From Chytriomyces cf. hyalinus JEL632 (lineage: Eukaryota; Chytridiomycota; Chytridiomycetes; Chytridiales; Chytriomycetaceae): a DNA stretch of 64,000 nt. Both the position numbers and the translations under genes were made by a program. This document shows positions 53,140 through 63,918 of the stretch, piece after piece; the first letter of the stretch is position 1, and each line of letters begins with the position of its first letter. Where the stretch lies: the NCBI GenBank assembly GCA_025435555.1, contig JAIWWG010000056.1, positions 180,363 to 244,362 of the forward strand, written 5' to 3'. The notes beneath the pieces are model-generated. The model was given only the letters and a program-made list of their open reading frames with translations, ran no database searches and had not been told where the DNA came from.

Positions 53140-53239
53140 TGCAGGAGCCAAAAATGTATATAAGGAGAGCTGTTTTGTTGTGTTGTGATTCACCTTAAGA
53201 TAATAAATCTTATCAAAGCCCAAAACCCAAATCCTCACA
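53140..53239 (+). repeat. Possible LTR core: TATA box, poly(A) signal, terminal CA
   Basis: TGTATATAAGG (53155-53165) is followed 40 bp on by AATAAA (53202-53207) and 30 bp later by CCTCACA, giving the U3-R-U5 order of a short LTR. A 5' boundary at TGTCAAGCC (52869) would give about 370 bp with TGT...ACA ends. No target-site duplication was seen, so this is weak. Confidence 0.25.
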
Positions 53240-53704
53240 GATTTGACAGTGCTGCACATTGATTCCCTCTGCAGCTGATAGCCACACTGCTCCTTGAGGG
53301 TTCAGTACTTGGACTCGAGATGGGTGCCCCCTTTTTTGCGGCTCAATTTGCGCAAATGTTGCTGGTGTGAGACCCAAGTCCGCAGTTGACTGGGTGACTT
53401 TATTTGGGGGCATTGCAGTCGAACTGGTGGCTTCACTTTGGGGCATTGCAGTGTTCGATTGAAACTGTTTTCGATTTTTTGTTTCAGACGCAAAGAATGT
53501 AAAGGCAAACTGGACTGGGAGATGTGACGAGTCACTTTTTATTTAAATAAAAATGCGCTCGAGCCTTTTCTATCCATGATATTTGTGAGTCCACTCCATG
53601 ACGAGGTCACAAAAAGGCAGCTGGAAATTTTTTTTCAGTGATGAGTCAAAATATACTTTATTTTTATATTTTTATTTGATGTGTAATTCAATTCATCCAC
53701 AGAC
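53240..53704. other. Intergenic with a short internal duplication
   Basis: GGGGCATTGCAGT occurs twice 40 bp apart (about 53407 and 53443). The minus-strand ORF at 53302-53535 has no recognisable domain. Upstream region of the next gene. Confidence 0.3.
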
Positions 53705-54638
53705 ATGACAGCATCATCCTCATCCTCTTCATCTTCATCTTTCCGACTGTCGAATGCTATAAAACAGACTCCCTTGGTGCCTCTAAGCGACCATTGTGCT
53801 TTGTTGGGGTCAGATATGGAATCCAATGATGATTTTGTGAAACCACGTGTGAAACAGAAAAAAGGAAGACTGCTGAAGAAAATAAGGTATGGACTACTCT
53901 GTTTGTGTTCTTTTGACTTGACTGAACTTGATTTTTGGGAAATAGACTTCACAGCCAGGTTTTCCCAAATTCTGACATGGAGCGTTGGTGCCCAAATAGA
54001 TTTATTTAAAATAGATGGTATTGAAGTTGAAGAAAAAAAAGTAAGTTCTCTTCTGATGTTGAAATTAATATCTTCTAATATGTTCAATGAATAGGAAAAA
54101 AAAATATTGGCTGTGAACGGTTTTGAAGTTGAATACAAAGTAAGTTCTTTTCCTTATTTGAAATTAATGTCTTACTATTATGTTGCAGGAAAACAAAATA
54201 TTGTTTGTGAAAAATGGAACTTGTGATGAAGGTGAATCTGGAGAGTCAGTTATTGCATTTGTACTGTTTGTCCTTTTTCTGTTACTATTTTCTCAGTGTG
54301 TTTAATTTCCTCAAAAATTTCAATCAAAATGCAGTATGCCCTTCCTTCTCGCATCTTATACACCAAACAAATCAAGATTTGGAAAGTCGCTGGTAACAAA
54401 GACATTGCAGCAGGAGAATCTGGCATTCCTGTGAATGTGTTTGACACCGAGTGCACTCCTGATGAGTGCTCATTAACTCCGAATTTGAATGAGGATGGGG
54501 TTCTAGTTTCATTCGACCTGACAGGTGAAATCATATTATTTTGGGTTCAACTATCATTGACATTATGTTTTGGTGTTTTGCATTTGAAAAAATTTTGACT
54601 CCGCAGAAACTGAAGATTGTCGTGAAGAATCGGGATGA
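53705..54638 (+). CDS. Small unrecognised protein built from duplicated mini-exons
   Basis: The ATG at 53705 starts MTASSSSSSSSSFRLSNAIK. By consensus splice sites, exon 1 ends at 53887 (LLKKIR). The next exon starts at about 53959 (FSQILTWSVGAQIDLFKIDG) and ends at 54040. Two mini-exons follow: 54095-54139 (EKKILAVNGFEVEYK) and 54189-54231 (ENKILFVKNGTCDE). A further exon starts near 54294 (VCLISSKISIKMQYALPSR) and runs to FDLT; a last short exon after CGCAG at 54606 ends at a TGA at 54638. All joins keep the frame. I do not recognise the family. The part IKIWKVAGNKDI...CTPDECSLTPNLNEDG looks like a compact beta domain. Three 15-residue units and their introns are related by duplication (see findings). 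No signal peptide or membrane helix. Confidence 0.5.
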
Positions 54639-55112
54639 GGATGTCAAAGCATATGGTCTCCATGCCTTGGAATCACATTTCTAGTGGAATTGAGTGGAAT
54701 AACTTACAAATTTCTTATTCCATGTCTGCATTCGAAAACTGTCTGTGTCAACAATTGCAGTCTCAATCGTAACACTGGCTAATTCACTGGCATTGATTTT
54801 TTGTGCGAGATTTGAGGGTTCTCGTTTCTACACAGGATGGAATGCAACAGACTATTTGGACAAATAGTGGCGTCGACATTGGAATTGATGGATTTGAGGG
54901 ATTTGTGCAACTTCCTATTGATAGTGTGGAGAATAAGTGTCGCGTGGACATTGCAAAGCTCGCAAATTTGGTTTTGTTGTTGGGGGCTTATGTGGACGAA
55001 AATGAAGAATGATAAGGAGGACATTTTTTTTTCCCTTGCTATTATCATTATGTGCATAAAAAATTTTAAAAAGAGCCAAGCTTTTTATGGGAAAGCTTCG
55101 ACTGTCTAACAC
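54639..55112. other. Region with one small plus-strand ORF (54842-55012)
   Basis: The ORF, ATG at 54842, reads MQQTIWTNSGVDIGIDGFEG and ends LLLGAYVDENEE. It follows a CTACACAG acceptor-like site and looks more like a last exon than random sequence. A donor that keeps the frame with the preceding gene was not found. Its status is open. Confidence 0.25.
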
Positions 55113-56832
55113 TCAGCTGCGCCATCTATGCTTCCTTTCCAAACCCAGCGACTGTTGATCCAAAAACTGACCCTGCTGAAGAGTTGTTGGCACCCCAATC
55201 GCCAGCATATTCGTGCGACAAGTGTTGCTCTTGCTGCTGAAAATGAGCCCATCTACTGGCTGTATCCATTTCCTCATAATCCATCTCATCTGAACATTTG
55301 GTGGCAGCATTGGGAGCCGGACTTTGAATTGCGATGGTGTTTCCAGCTCAGCCGCTCGCGCAACTCTGCCTCTATTCAGAGCATCTTTCACAGCCCCTAG
55401 CATTGGCTGACTGGTGGCCATCACGTCGAGCTTTGATGCATTCGACGATGTGGCGATTTGGTGCAAGATGAGGTCCCTTGAGATCCATCAACGCGTTAGC
55501 AACTCATTCCAACAAACAGCCCACAAACACACCTGTACTGAGACGCGTAAGGCGGCAAATGGGGTACAGGTTTATTGTGTTCAGGATTTCCAAGCATCGT
55601 GAGCGCGAAAATGTGAGGACCTTTTGGCTCTGCAGGCGAGGGTAGCTTGTGCGTTCCTTTTGTTTTGAGTGATTTTGCTTTTTGTTTCGCCGAGTGCATG
55701 TTGAAGAGGAATTCTCGCTCGACGGATGGAATGTCTTTTTCGTTGAGTGTTTCTGAAATGAGATGCTTGTTTCAGATGAAATTATCAAGAAAGTGGATGC
55801 AATTACCAAGACATTGGCCTGCGAGGATGGCTTTTTGGCGGAACTTCACAATGCCTGCGACCGGGTTTGCGTTCACGTTCAACGACCGGAGCTGTGTGCA
55901 CGAGCCAAGAAAGTACTGCAACCCCTGATTCAGAAGAAGCATGAGAAGATGGCTGGACAGGTTGTTGGCCACACTTGCCTCCCAATTTGAAATGTTGTTT
56001 CGAAAAAGATCCAGTTCTTCCAGATATGTCAACCCAGCCAAAGTATTCAGTTCCTCAATGTTGCATCCCGACACAGTCAGTGTGCAAAGAGAATTCTGAA
56101 GGTTGACTTCAGTATATGAATAGCGTCAGACTGAAACAACAGAACTTACTCCAACATAGTTCATGCAGTCCTCGTCGAAAGTCAACGGCTCAGTTATTCT
56201 CTGTCCATCCAAATGTAAGCATTCAAGTGCAGGCAGCTGGTGCAGCCCAGAGACGTGAGAAATCTTGTTTCCCGCAAGGTGCCTGAGAAAGTGTGTTGGT
56301 TGAAGATGCACTCAAATCTAGTGGTAAACAACAGCCTCACAACTCAGTCAGCCTTCCAAGCCCACATCTAGCCCAGATATCTCCTCAATCTGATTGTGCT
56401 GCAGATATAATCTTACGAGAGCTGTGCATGCCTGTAGCCCTTCAATCCTAGCAATGTTGTTTTCGTACAATAAAGCACGGTCAAGTTCCTGCACGCGTCC
56501 AGGGCTTGCATCGCAGCAATGCCTCTTCCAACCAAAGAAACGTGAGTCACACGGCGCAGAAACGCGTCAACACTCTCGTTCTTGTTTCGTTTTTGCGTTG
56601 ATCCATGCTCGACTGTTTCGTGTGTCATTGCACTGGGAACTGTCTGTGCTGACTGTTTTTTACGGTCTGGTCTAGTTGTTGCTGTTCTTGCGGAGTTGTT
56701 CGATTGGTATGAGACCAGCGATGATGTGCTCACACCCATGCCCTTCAACGCGCTTTGGAGTGTTGGCAGCGCAGAGGGAACATTGTAGCTGGGAAGATAT
56801 GAAACACTGCCAGATTTGGAAGACCTGAGCAT
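55113..56832 (-). CDS. PPP1R42-like: PPP1R42 (LRRC67)-like leucine-rich repeat protein
   Basis: About seven exons from the ATG at 56832 (MLRSSKSGSVSYLPSY). After a 70-residue low-complexity head, the LRRs begin with VTHVSLVGRGIAAMQALDAC and RNLTVLY. They go on with LQHNQIEEISGL, LAGNKISHVSGLHQLPALE, CLHLDGQRITEPLTFDED, LTVSGCNIEELNTLAGL, YLEELDLFRNNISNW and LRSLNVNANPVA. The LRR cap is KFRQKAILAGQCL...IHFLDN, then VEREFLFNMHSAKQ. The odd repeat with LDGQRITEPLTFD matches the ENQRLPLGEKLLFD repeat I recall from animal PPP1R42, and so does the REFLFN tail. That protein binds protein phosphatase 1 and gamma-tubulin-linked centrosomes and basal bodies. Its presence fits a flagellated fungus. The C-terminal exon (55466-55113) is less certain. 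Confidence 0.72.
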
Positions 56833-56910
56833 TTTTTGAGGTTGCTTCTTTGCGGCAGAGATTCACACTCCCGAGGTGACAATTTGATTTTTTATTGGTT
56901 AAATTTTATT

Positions 56911-57549
56911 CTAATTCTCGGCTGCACGCGCAACAGCCCTTCCATCGCCCAGACTGACAACCAAACTCTCGCTGTTGAGACCCGAGTTTGAAGAAGCGCG
57001 AGACAGTCCTTCATCTTGCGGAGTTGCCACTTCGACGGAGTTGTTTTCCCTTGCTAATTTGGTTGGCTGAACATCCTCCGCTTCGACCTTTGTCTCAATC
57101 TTGTGAATACTGGAGGCCAGTTTATCCGTGCTCTTGGTTTTATTCTGTGCAGTGGGTTGTAGCTTCACTTTCTTTGTCGGCGTAGGACTTGCTGCACCAT
57201 CAGCATTCACGCGTTTATGATGCAGCGACCCAGTCTCCAAGACATATCTCTGCTGCTGCTGTTGAGACTGATAAAAGAATTCAAACTGCATTGAATGCTG
57301 CATCTGCCGTTGCTGCTGCAACTGAAAACGAATCTGGTTCTGTTCCATCGTTCGCGCAGCTTGAAGTTCACATTGCATTTTGTAGTACGCGTTTTCATAG
57401 CGAGTGGCGTAGAAGGGGTTCATCCAGTGTGGGATTCGGTCGGGTTCCGGTTCTGTTGTTGCTGTTAAGGAGTCTGATGCGCCGAGCATTTCGAGAACAG
57501 ATGTGTCCACTGAACAACATGGCCGCGATTCTCTACAAAGTGATGCCAT
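56911..57549 (-). CDS. Unrecognised Gln-rich protein with a basic Pro-Lys motif
   Basis: A single exon of 212 codons, ATG at 57549 (MASLCRESRPCCSVD). The most conserved-looking part is PHWMNPFYATRYENAYYKMQ, followed by a Gln/Met-rich helix (QIRFQLQQQRQMQHSMQFEF) and SQQQQQRY. Next is SPTPTKKVKLQP, which resembles a monopartite nuclear localisation signal, and an acidic Ser-rich tail. This could be a nuclear co-factor. No domain assigned. Codon use gives an uninterrupted frame, and the gene lies tail to head with the LRR gene with about 80 bp between them. Confidence 0.55.
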   Translation of the reverse strand: MASLCRESRPCCSVDTSVLEMLGASDSLTATTEPEPDRIPHWMNPFYATRYENAYYKMQCELQAARTMEQNQIRFQLQQQRQMQHSMQFEFFYQSQQQQQRYVLETGSLHHKRVNADGAASPTPTKKVKLQPTAQNKTKSTDKLASSIHKIETKVEAEDVQPTKLARENNSVEVATPQDEGLSRASSNSGLNSESLVVSLGDGRAVARAAEN

Positions 57550-57701
57550 TTGATGCTGGAAAGCTGAGCATGACCGGTGTTACTTTGCTGCTGTAAGTCT
57601 CGTTGTTTGTATCGGGGACAATGTTCACAGCAGCGGGGTCAGCCGCATCGCCCACAGGGTTATCAACCACTGCAGTATCACTGGACAAAGCCCTTAACGT
57701 A

Positions 57702-58247
57702 TCAACAATACACCCCGATGCTCAACATTAATGCCATGCAGAATCGCGGCGGGACAATGTACGTCCCTCCACACGTCATTCCGTCACGCGCCATTTTCCC
57801 ATACAATCCCTCGCCGCTGCTTCCAACATATGGATTCATGCAAAAATCGGAGCACCATTCGCGCCGTTTTAACGAAACGGAGCTGAGGTAGTGGCGCACT
57901 TTCGCGGCGAGGGGAGAAACTCACGTGACCCGCGACAGCGACGAGTCGTTGAAATGTTGATTGTAAGGTGATGTCGATAGGCGAGTGCAGTTCTGGTTGG
58001 CAGCAAAGTGAGAAAAACAAAAACAACCTTTAAGCAAGACATTGCTCACGGTACCAAGTGCCAGTTTCGCTAAAGCCTCTGCTTCGTGGATATCATGAGC
58101 ATGTCGTGAAGGTGTATAAAGAGGGATCTGGTTGTGGAATGGAGTTGCAAAGGGAAGTGTGCATGGTCTGAAGGGTTCTTGAATGGTGCCGGGTTTGGCG
58201 GGTTGCTTGATGTGCGTTTTGATGCGAGCTTGATGGTGGGACGACAT
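57702..58247 (-). CDS. Doubtful small gene (two exons), opposite-strand alternative exists
   Basis: The ATG at 58247 opens MSSHHQARIKTHIKQPAK and stays open for 108 codons to a TGA at 57921. Included is HEAEALAKLALGTVSNVLL, a plausible helix. A GTGAGT donor at about 57926 and a CTCAG acceptor would extend it to 57702. On the plus strand the same DNA holds an equally natural frame (57577-57891, with MYVPPHVIPSRAIFPYNPSP) that lacks a good start. Only one is likely to be real. No family recognised for either. Confidence 0.3.
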
Positions 58248-58461
58248 GCGTCAGACTCGATGTTCTTGGTGGGGTTGTGACTCAGTCGCGTTTGTGATTA
58301 TTTGTTGCGGCATTTGTTTTGATTGCTTTAAAAATATTTTCAGGTTTAACACAACATTGCGAGGTGACAAGTCATTGGGAAAAAGAGCTCTTTTATTTGA
58401 TACCACTAAACACAGACAACTGCTGAACAAGAAACACGAACTGAAGACAAAACAAAACATC

Positions 58462-59816
58462 TCAAGCAGTGGCATTAGCAGCAAGACTCGCCAAATGCGC
58501 TCTACGCGAAGCCGGCGGCGCAATACCCAACCCTTCACGACGCGACACCGAGTTTACATCAAAGTAGGGTCTCTCCCCCAACGATGTAGCCCTCTCTCCG
58601 TACCGCTCGTACTTGTCAAAGTCAAAGTCAGTGGTAGCTGTATGGAACGAGGATCTGTTGTCCCAAATGGCAATGTCGTTCGGGTTCCATCGGAATCGCA
58701 CGTGCAAGTCGTGGTTCTGCGTTCCGAGGTTGAACAGGTGGTCAAGAACCAGATCGCTTTCGTCTTTGGAGAGTTCGTTGATGCGTTTTGTGAATACCTT
58801 GTTGGCGAAACTGAAAAGATTTGCATAAGTTGAGGTTTTCGGACCATTTTTAAAGAGTGAATAACTTACACTCCCTTCCATCCAGTCACGGGTTTGTCCG
58901 AATCACCGGATGAACCGCCTCAAGCGCAGTCCCACATTTTCTGGCGCCCCGCGTGGACCCGGGTTCAATGTGGTCAAGCCAGCTTGAGCCAGTTTGTGAA
59001 AGTTTTCGCCAGTGTGCGTGGCCGTCAAACCTTCCAAGAACGTTCCGAAGGAAGGAGACAGACGGTCGTAGATTTCGTATGCGGAAGCCCAGAGGGTGTC
59101 TCCTCCTTCGGGTGGGGACTTGATGATCTTTAGTGCGGCGTAGTCTGAAGGGACTGGTTCGAAAGTGATGCTGGAATGTGCATCAGTGAGAGCACAACTA
59201 GTGAACAGAAATACACTCACTCAGAGTGCCACGCCAACGAAGCAAGTTCTCCTCTAGAACTATAAATGTTTCCATACTTTCTCGCCTCCTCAGAAGAAAT
59301 CACAAGCGCATGTTCGCCAAGTTCCGAAGTGGGGTCGGTAGTAGGATGTGCATGAAGACCAGAAGTAGCAGGTTTGCCAGCGGTGCGGCCAAGACGTTCA
59401 ATGAATCTTTTTGCTCCGTAAACGTCAAGTCTTGGTTACGAAGAAAGACCACGTTTCTTTGAGAAACAAGGACGGCAAAGTCGCGAATGAGATCGTCTGC
59501 ATTTGCAGATTTGAGAATGTCTCGAATTTGAATGCTGTTGAAAACGCGTGGTTAGTTTGGAACTGCTGATAAAAAACGCGCCCTTGGTGTCTATTTACCC
59601 AGCTTCAAACTCAGTTCCAATGTGTGGCTGGACTTTAAAGCTCTTGTACAGCGCATCAAGCGAGTGGTTTCTCTGTAAGGGTTGCACCTTGAGCACTTTG
59701 TCCTTGTGCGACAAGGCGGCGATTCCTTGGGTAGTTGCGCTGGTCGTTTCGACGGGAGGCATTCTTGCGCTTGGATTGTTTAAGTTGGTTATTTTGATGT
59801 TTTTGATTGATGGCAT
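58462..59816 (-). CDS. TauD/TfdA-type Fe(II)/2-oxoglutarate dioxygenase
   Basis: Four or five exons from the ATG at 59816 (MPSIKNIKITNLNN). Early motifs are QPHIGTEFEAG and VVFLRNQDLTFTEQKDFIERLG. The iron ligands are present: HxD arises by splicing at the end of LAWHS|D (donor GTGAGT near 59220, acceptor near 59170), and the distal His lies in IWDNRSSFHTATTD. The 2-oxoglutarate Arg is in YGERATSLGERPYF. Between them are GGDTLWASAYEIYDRLSP, typical for the family, and VTGWKGVYVN. Such enzymes release sulfite from taurine or other sulfonates; fungal members (for example yeast JLP1) also take alkyl sulfates, so the substrate here is open. It ends at 58462 (SLAANATA). No peroxisomal or secretion signal. 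Confidence 0.88.
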
Positions 59817-60110
59817 TCTACCCAGCGATTTTCCTGTATTTATATGATTCCAGCGCGGGGGTGGTGACAAGGATGGTGTGCGCTGATGACGAGATTATTT
59901 TACAACCAAACTCCCTTGTGTGTTGACTCAACATGAAAAAAATGAGCAAATGGCGTCCAAATGTGCATCCATTTGCCATCACTGTTTAGTTCAAATATCA
60001 CCGGAGTGAAGGGGCAACTGCAGACACCGCTGGTTGATGAAGAATTTGTGACGAAAGGGCTCACATACGTATTTTTGTCAATAGAGTTAAATTTTTTCAG
60101 TGAACCATCA
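59817..60110. other. Upstream region of the dioxygenase gene
   Basis: About 290 bp up to the tRNA. Promoter expected. No ORF of note apart from a weak 82-codon minus-strand frame (59900-60148) that overlaps the tRNA and is rejected. Confidence 0.35.
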
Positions 60111-60182
60111 GCAGTAGTTGTATAGTGGTTATTATGCCTGCCTTCCAAGCATGCGACCCGGGTTCGAATCCCGGCTACTGCA
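60111..60182 (+). tRNA. tRNA-Gly (TCC)
   Basis: A 72-nt cloverleaf. Acceptor GCAGTAG pairs with CTACTGC. The D arm contains TATAGTGGTTA, the anticodon loop CTTCCAA gives TCC, and the T arm is CCGGG-TTCGAAT-CCCGG. The anticodon stem has one weak pair. A TTTT terminator follows at about 60184. No intron. Confidence 0.92.
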
Positions 60183-60697
60183 CTTTTGGTGTTCTTCCAG
60201 AGCCGTTCAAGTTACGTTTGGCATCTTCTTTCTTTTTCAAGGTCCCATCACAGTGCAATATTTTTGCTGTTGACCACACTTTGGGGTAAGTGTGCAGGTG
60301 AAGTCAGAGGGTGGCAACCTGCATTATCTCTGTATGTAACTTCTATAACTGGCCAGGTTATGGATTCCATCCCATCTGAGACCAAACGGGTTTTTTTTCA
60401 TTTCGAACGACGAATGGAACCTATCCCAAAACCTATCCCAAAACCTATCCTAAATTTCATAAAATTCCCCACTGGGACAGGGTGAATAGGACTATTCAGT
60501 GATGGCAATGGTGCATTTGATGATGAGAACAATGGCAAAGGACAATGATGACGAAAATGACGTTTTTCTGGTTGTTGCGTCATATGCCGCATCTGTTTCA
60601 GACGGTATCAAGAAACACGCTCAAAAACATTACTTCAACTGTTTTACTTATCAAAGCATCAAACACGTGTAAGCAAAAAAACATACATCTCATAAAC
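60183..60697. other. Intergenic, about 515 bp
   Basis: Downstream of the tRNA and of the APSES gene (minus). Contains a 12-bp tandem repeat (60420-60455) and a T8 run. No convincing ORF. Confidence 0.35.
60420..60455 (+). repeat. Three 12-bp tandem units, CCTATCCCAAAA
   Basis: Two perfect copies and a third, CCTATCCTAAAT, with two changes. It faintly resembles a C-rich telomere-like word, but the unit length is wrong. Confidence 0.85.
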
Positions 60698-63600
60698 CTA
60701 ATTCAAAACGTCTTCCAAAGTTTCAACCGAGACTCCACAAGCCTCTCCAAACAGGGATCTGTATCGCTTGGTTTTATCGTCGCGTACTTGCACAAGTTGT
60801 TCAATTTCGTTCCAGAGTCGTTTTGTGGAGCGTTCCGTGGCTTCATACCGGCCCTGTACACGTTTCATGTTCAACGCGGCGTTTAAGGATGCTTTCACTG
60901 TTGACGGTGGAGTGAGGAAAGGCGCTATGGTAGGTTGAGTGGAAGGTCCTGACGAAGATGGCCAGATTGCATGACTCATTGCATCAAGCGGGGCCAACGC
61001 AGGAGAGAATGACATGGCAGAATCACCAAGCGCGCGCGTAATTTGTGGAGGCGATACTTCTTGCAATTTCGATATATGCCCTGTTGATTGTTGTAGCTGA
61101 AGATGGGTGCTTGTTGTTGCGAGGAGTCGGATGTTTCACCATTTTCTGGATCGCTGTGGGTGATTGTCGGGCTTAGACTGGAGCATTTGGATGAAGGTTG
61201 TGCGAGCGTGATTGTAGGTAAAACACCTTCTGGTAAACGCTTTGGTGAAGTTGAATCATAAGTGGATAATGTTACGGAGGTTGGTGGTGATGCGCCGCTG
61301 AGTCGATTGTGATGGTCCGATTCTGACATGTAGGTTTTAGGTGGCACATATTTGGGCTGTTGTTGCTGCTTTCTTTTGATGGCAGCTGCTGTTCGATGAA
61401 GTTGCTCCATACGAGCCTGCGCGGCGCACTTCCGCGATTTCGCTTTCACATGCAAGGATCTGCTGTTGGAATACACTGGGTCTGCTGGACGATTCTGCTT
61501 AGGGGGATTATTTAACCTAAATGGCACGTGGTAGAAACCATGAGGAAAATTACTAACCCGCACCACCGAGCAAAGTTGCAACAAAAACTCCTTTTGTACC
61601 GCCTCCACGCCTTCGCCCAGATACATTAATTCGCAAAGCCTCCAGCATTTTTTCATCCGCAAAGTCGCCGTCAGCGCTTTTACAAAGATCCGCGACCCTT
61701 TGCCCTTCATCATTCAAGACATCCACATTTGCCCCAAGCCTCATTAACCCAGCGACAACTTGAAAATCGCGCACTCTGACGGCAAGATGCAACGCAGTAT
61801 CCCCACGCACCGAGTCTTTTGATTCACAAAGGCCCCAACAACAGTTTTTGCTTTTGCTCTGTATGCAGCGTCAGATGCGGCATTTGCAGGGAGGGCTCCA
61901 GTGTGGTCCAGCCATGCCGTGAACGCGCCATCATCGATCCATTCTACAACGCATCGCATGTAGTAATTGCTTTCAGCGGTCAAACGAGAACTAAGTGCTG
62001 TGATGGATGCAATTCGATGAAGAATGCTTTGGCCGCGTTCATCGAGACATCGCCCACTGGAAGTTCCCAAATCTGTCAGCAGAGCATTAAAATTCTGCGC
62101 ATTGAAAGCATGACTGGAAGAAACTGCGCGCATCAGAGGCGTTTCAAGACGAAGACTGACGGCGCACGGGTTAGCGCCATACGACAGCAAGATGTTGACA
62201 AGGTCCATTCGCGCGTACGTTGCTGCATAGTGGAGCGCAGTGTGCTGCCGGCTGTCGATAATTCTGTCGGGATTTACAAGTGGAGCAGAATCACCGAAAC
62301 GAGCGCCAGGAGCTCGAAGGAGTTGAACAAGTTCCGTGATGGGTGTGCTTAAATGCAATGCCAGGAGCAATGCACGTTGTACATCGTCATTCGAAAGCGA
62401 AAATGGATCATTCTCCGGCAGAGGTGATTTCTCGTGCGATGGCTCTTTTGAAATGATTTCAACGCGATTTCTTTGCGACTTTGGGTTCACATAAACGACA
62501 TCGACTTCTGGTTCCGCAAGCAATTGGGCGCTTTTCGATCCCATAATGTGCGGTTCAGAACTCAGAAAAACTGCGTGTCCCACATCCATGGCCATTCGCG
62601 TGTCAACACTTGGCGGCGAGGCTGGGGCGTCTGAGCTGTGGTAGTCGTGGCTTATTCGGCGACGCTTGGCTGCTTGGCTTGCTAGAGCAGAGGCTTTGTT
62701 TGAAAGAAGTGGTGAGAGGCAGCAGGAGTTTGTCGCGGATTTCTCGGAGGCCGGCCCACTGGTCTCTTTTGCGGGACGAAAGAAACTTCATTCGGAGGTG
62801 GCGAAGAAACCTGTTCTCGAATCAAAGGCGACGCGGTGTATGTATGCGAAGATGAGGGTTGAACGGATCGTTGTGGTCGCGATGGAAGTGGCGAATGCAT
62901 CGGCGAAGTTTGAATGGAAGTTGTGGGGGTATCGCCTGGTCGTAGTGAATTAATGGGTCCAGGCATAAACGGAGAAGATGGCGGCTCAGAATTTGCGCGT
63001 GAAGGTCGAAAGCTGCCTCCCATCCCCGCATTGCTTGCTGAAAGGTATGAATTCGAAGTAAGCAGAGGAGATCCCGTGCGAGGAGATGGATTCGGTAGTT
63101 TCGATATTGTTGATAGTGCGGGTGAAGAAGTTACTGAGCTTGCCATGCTCAAACTTGCAGTTTTGCCGATACCACCCGCGCTAGGATGCAAAGAAGATGA
63201 GGCTCCTGCGTTGAATGAAATTTTGGAGAGCAATATCCCCGTTGTCTTTGGCAAATTCCAGGATTGGTCGCAAGGCTCCTTCGACTCTGTGTCTCTTTGC
63301 CAGTTTGATGCCTTCCTCTTTCGGGATCCTGGATGAAAAAGAAAATACATTTGTTTATCAGCCAAGCTTTCTGCCAAACGACGCGTAAACACCCACCAAG
63401 TTCCCTGATACTTTCCGTAACCACCTTGCACTTTTTCGTGCAGACCCTGCAGCACTTCCATCTCGAGGATCTTTGTTCGCTTGGGCTTGGATAGACCGGC
63501 CGCCTTCAGAATATGGGTTGCATTCAGCCAGTCATCATGAATTCGTCGCATAATTTGTATGTTCTTGTGCATCATTTCGTACACGGGGACTGTGGATTGG

Positions 63601-63918
63601 ATTTAAGTTCAAGAACATGTAGACAGGCACAGGTGGGTAAGTTAATTGAGATGAGAAAGAACTTTGAGAAATAGCCAGCAAACAAAACAAACCTCCGCTG
63701 TATATGGCACTATATACGTGCGAGGACGGCCGAGGAGGCCCTGGCTTGTCTTCGATGTCTTGGTCCATGCTGTCTCGAACCTCCGCCGCGGTATCCGCCA
63801 CTGGTTTCTGGGCGGTCTTGGGTGCCTTTCCACCTCCTGCGACGTCCATGGCTGTGCTGGTCTCGGATGGCGGCACATCACTGGTGCTCTTGGGGGCTGT
63901 CTCCACTGATGTCTCCAT
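60698..63918 (-). CDS. APSES/KilA-N transcription factor with ankyrin repeats (Mbp1/Swi4/Swi6 family)
   Basis: The DNA-binding subunit type of the fungal G1/S factors MBF/SBF. The ATG at 63918 starts METSVETAPKSTSDVPP. The APSES domain is HVYSAIYSGG, then VYEMMHKNIQIMRRIHDDWL, NATHILKAAGLSKPKRTKIL, EKVQGGYGKYQGTW, with the helix-turn-helix and wing in the right order. A long Ser/Pro-rich linker follows, with an AT-hook-like KRPVGRPPRNPRQ. Ankyrin repeats come next: QHTALHYAATYARMDLVNIL, LETPLMRAVSS, GQSILHRIAS, GDTALHLAVRVRDFQVVAGL. The C-terminal part has helices for partner binding (KRLWNEIEQLVQVRDDKTKR) and ends at 60698. Several introns split it. In yeast such proteins drive S-phase genes and are switched by Cln/Cdk, which is the expected role. 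Confidence 0.92.

Noticed and set aside
58246-58833. Plus-strand ORF of 195 codons
   Set aside because: Opposite to the last exon of the dioxygenase, which has the iron and 2-oxoglutarate ligands.
59900-60148. Minus-strand 82-codon ORF
   Set aside because: Overlaps the tRNA-Gly gene and has no recognisable content.
60420-60455. Internal telomere-like repeat
   Set aside because: Unit is 12 bp with three copies only, unlike TTAGGG-type repeats.
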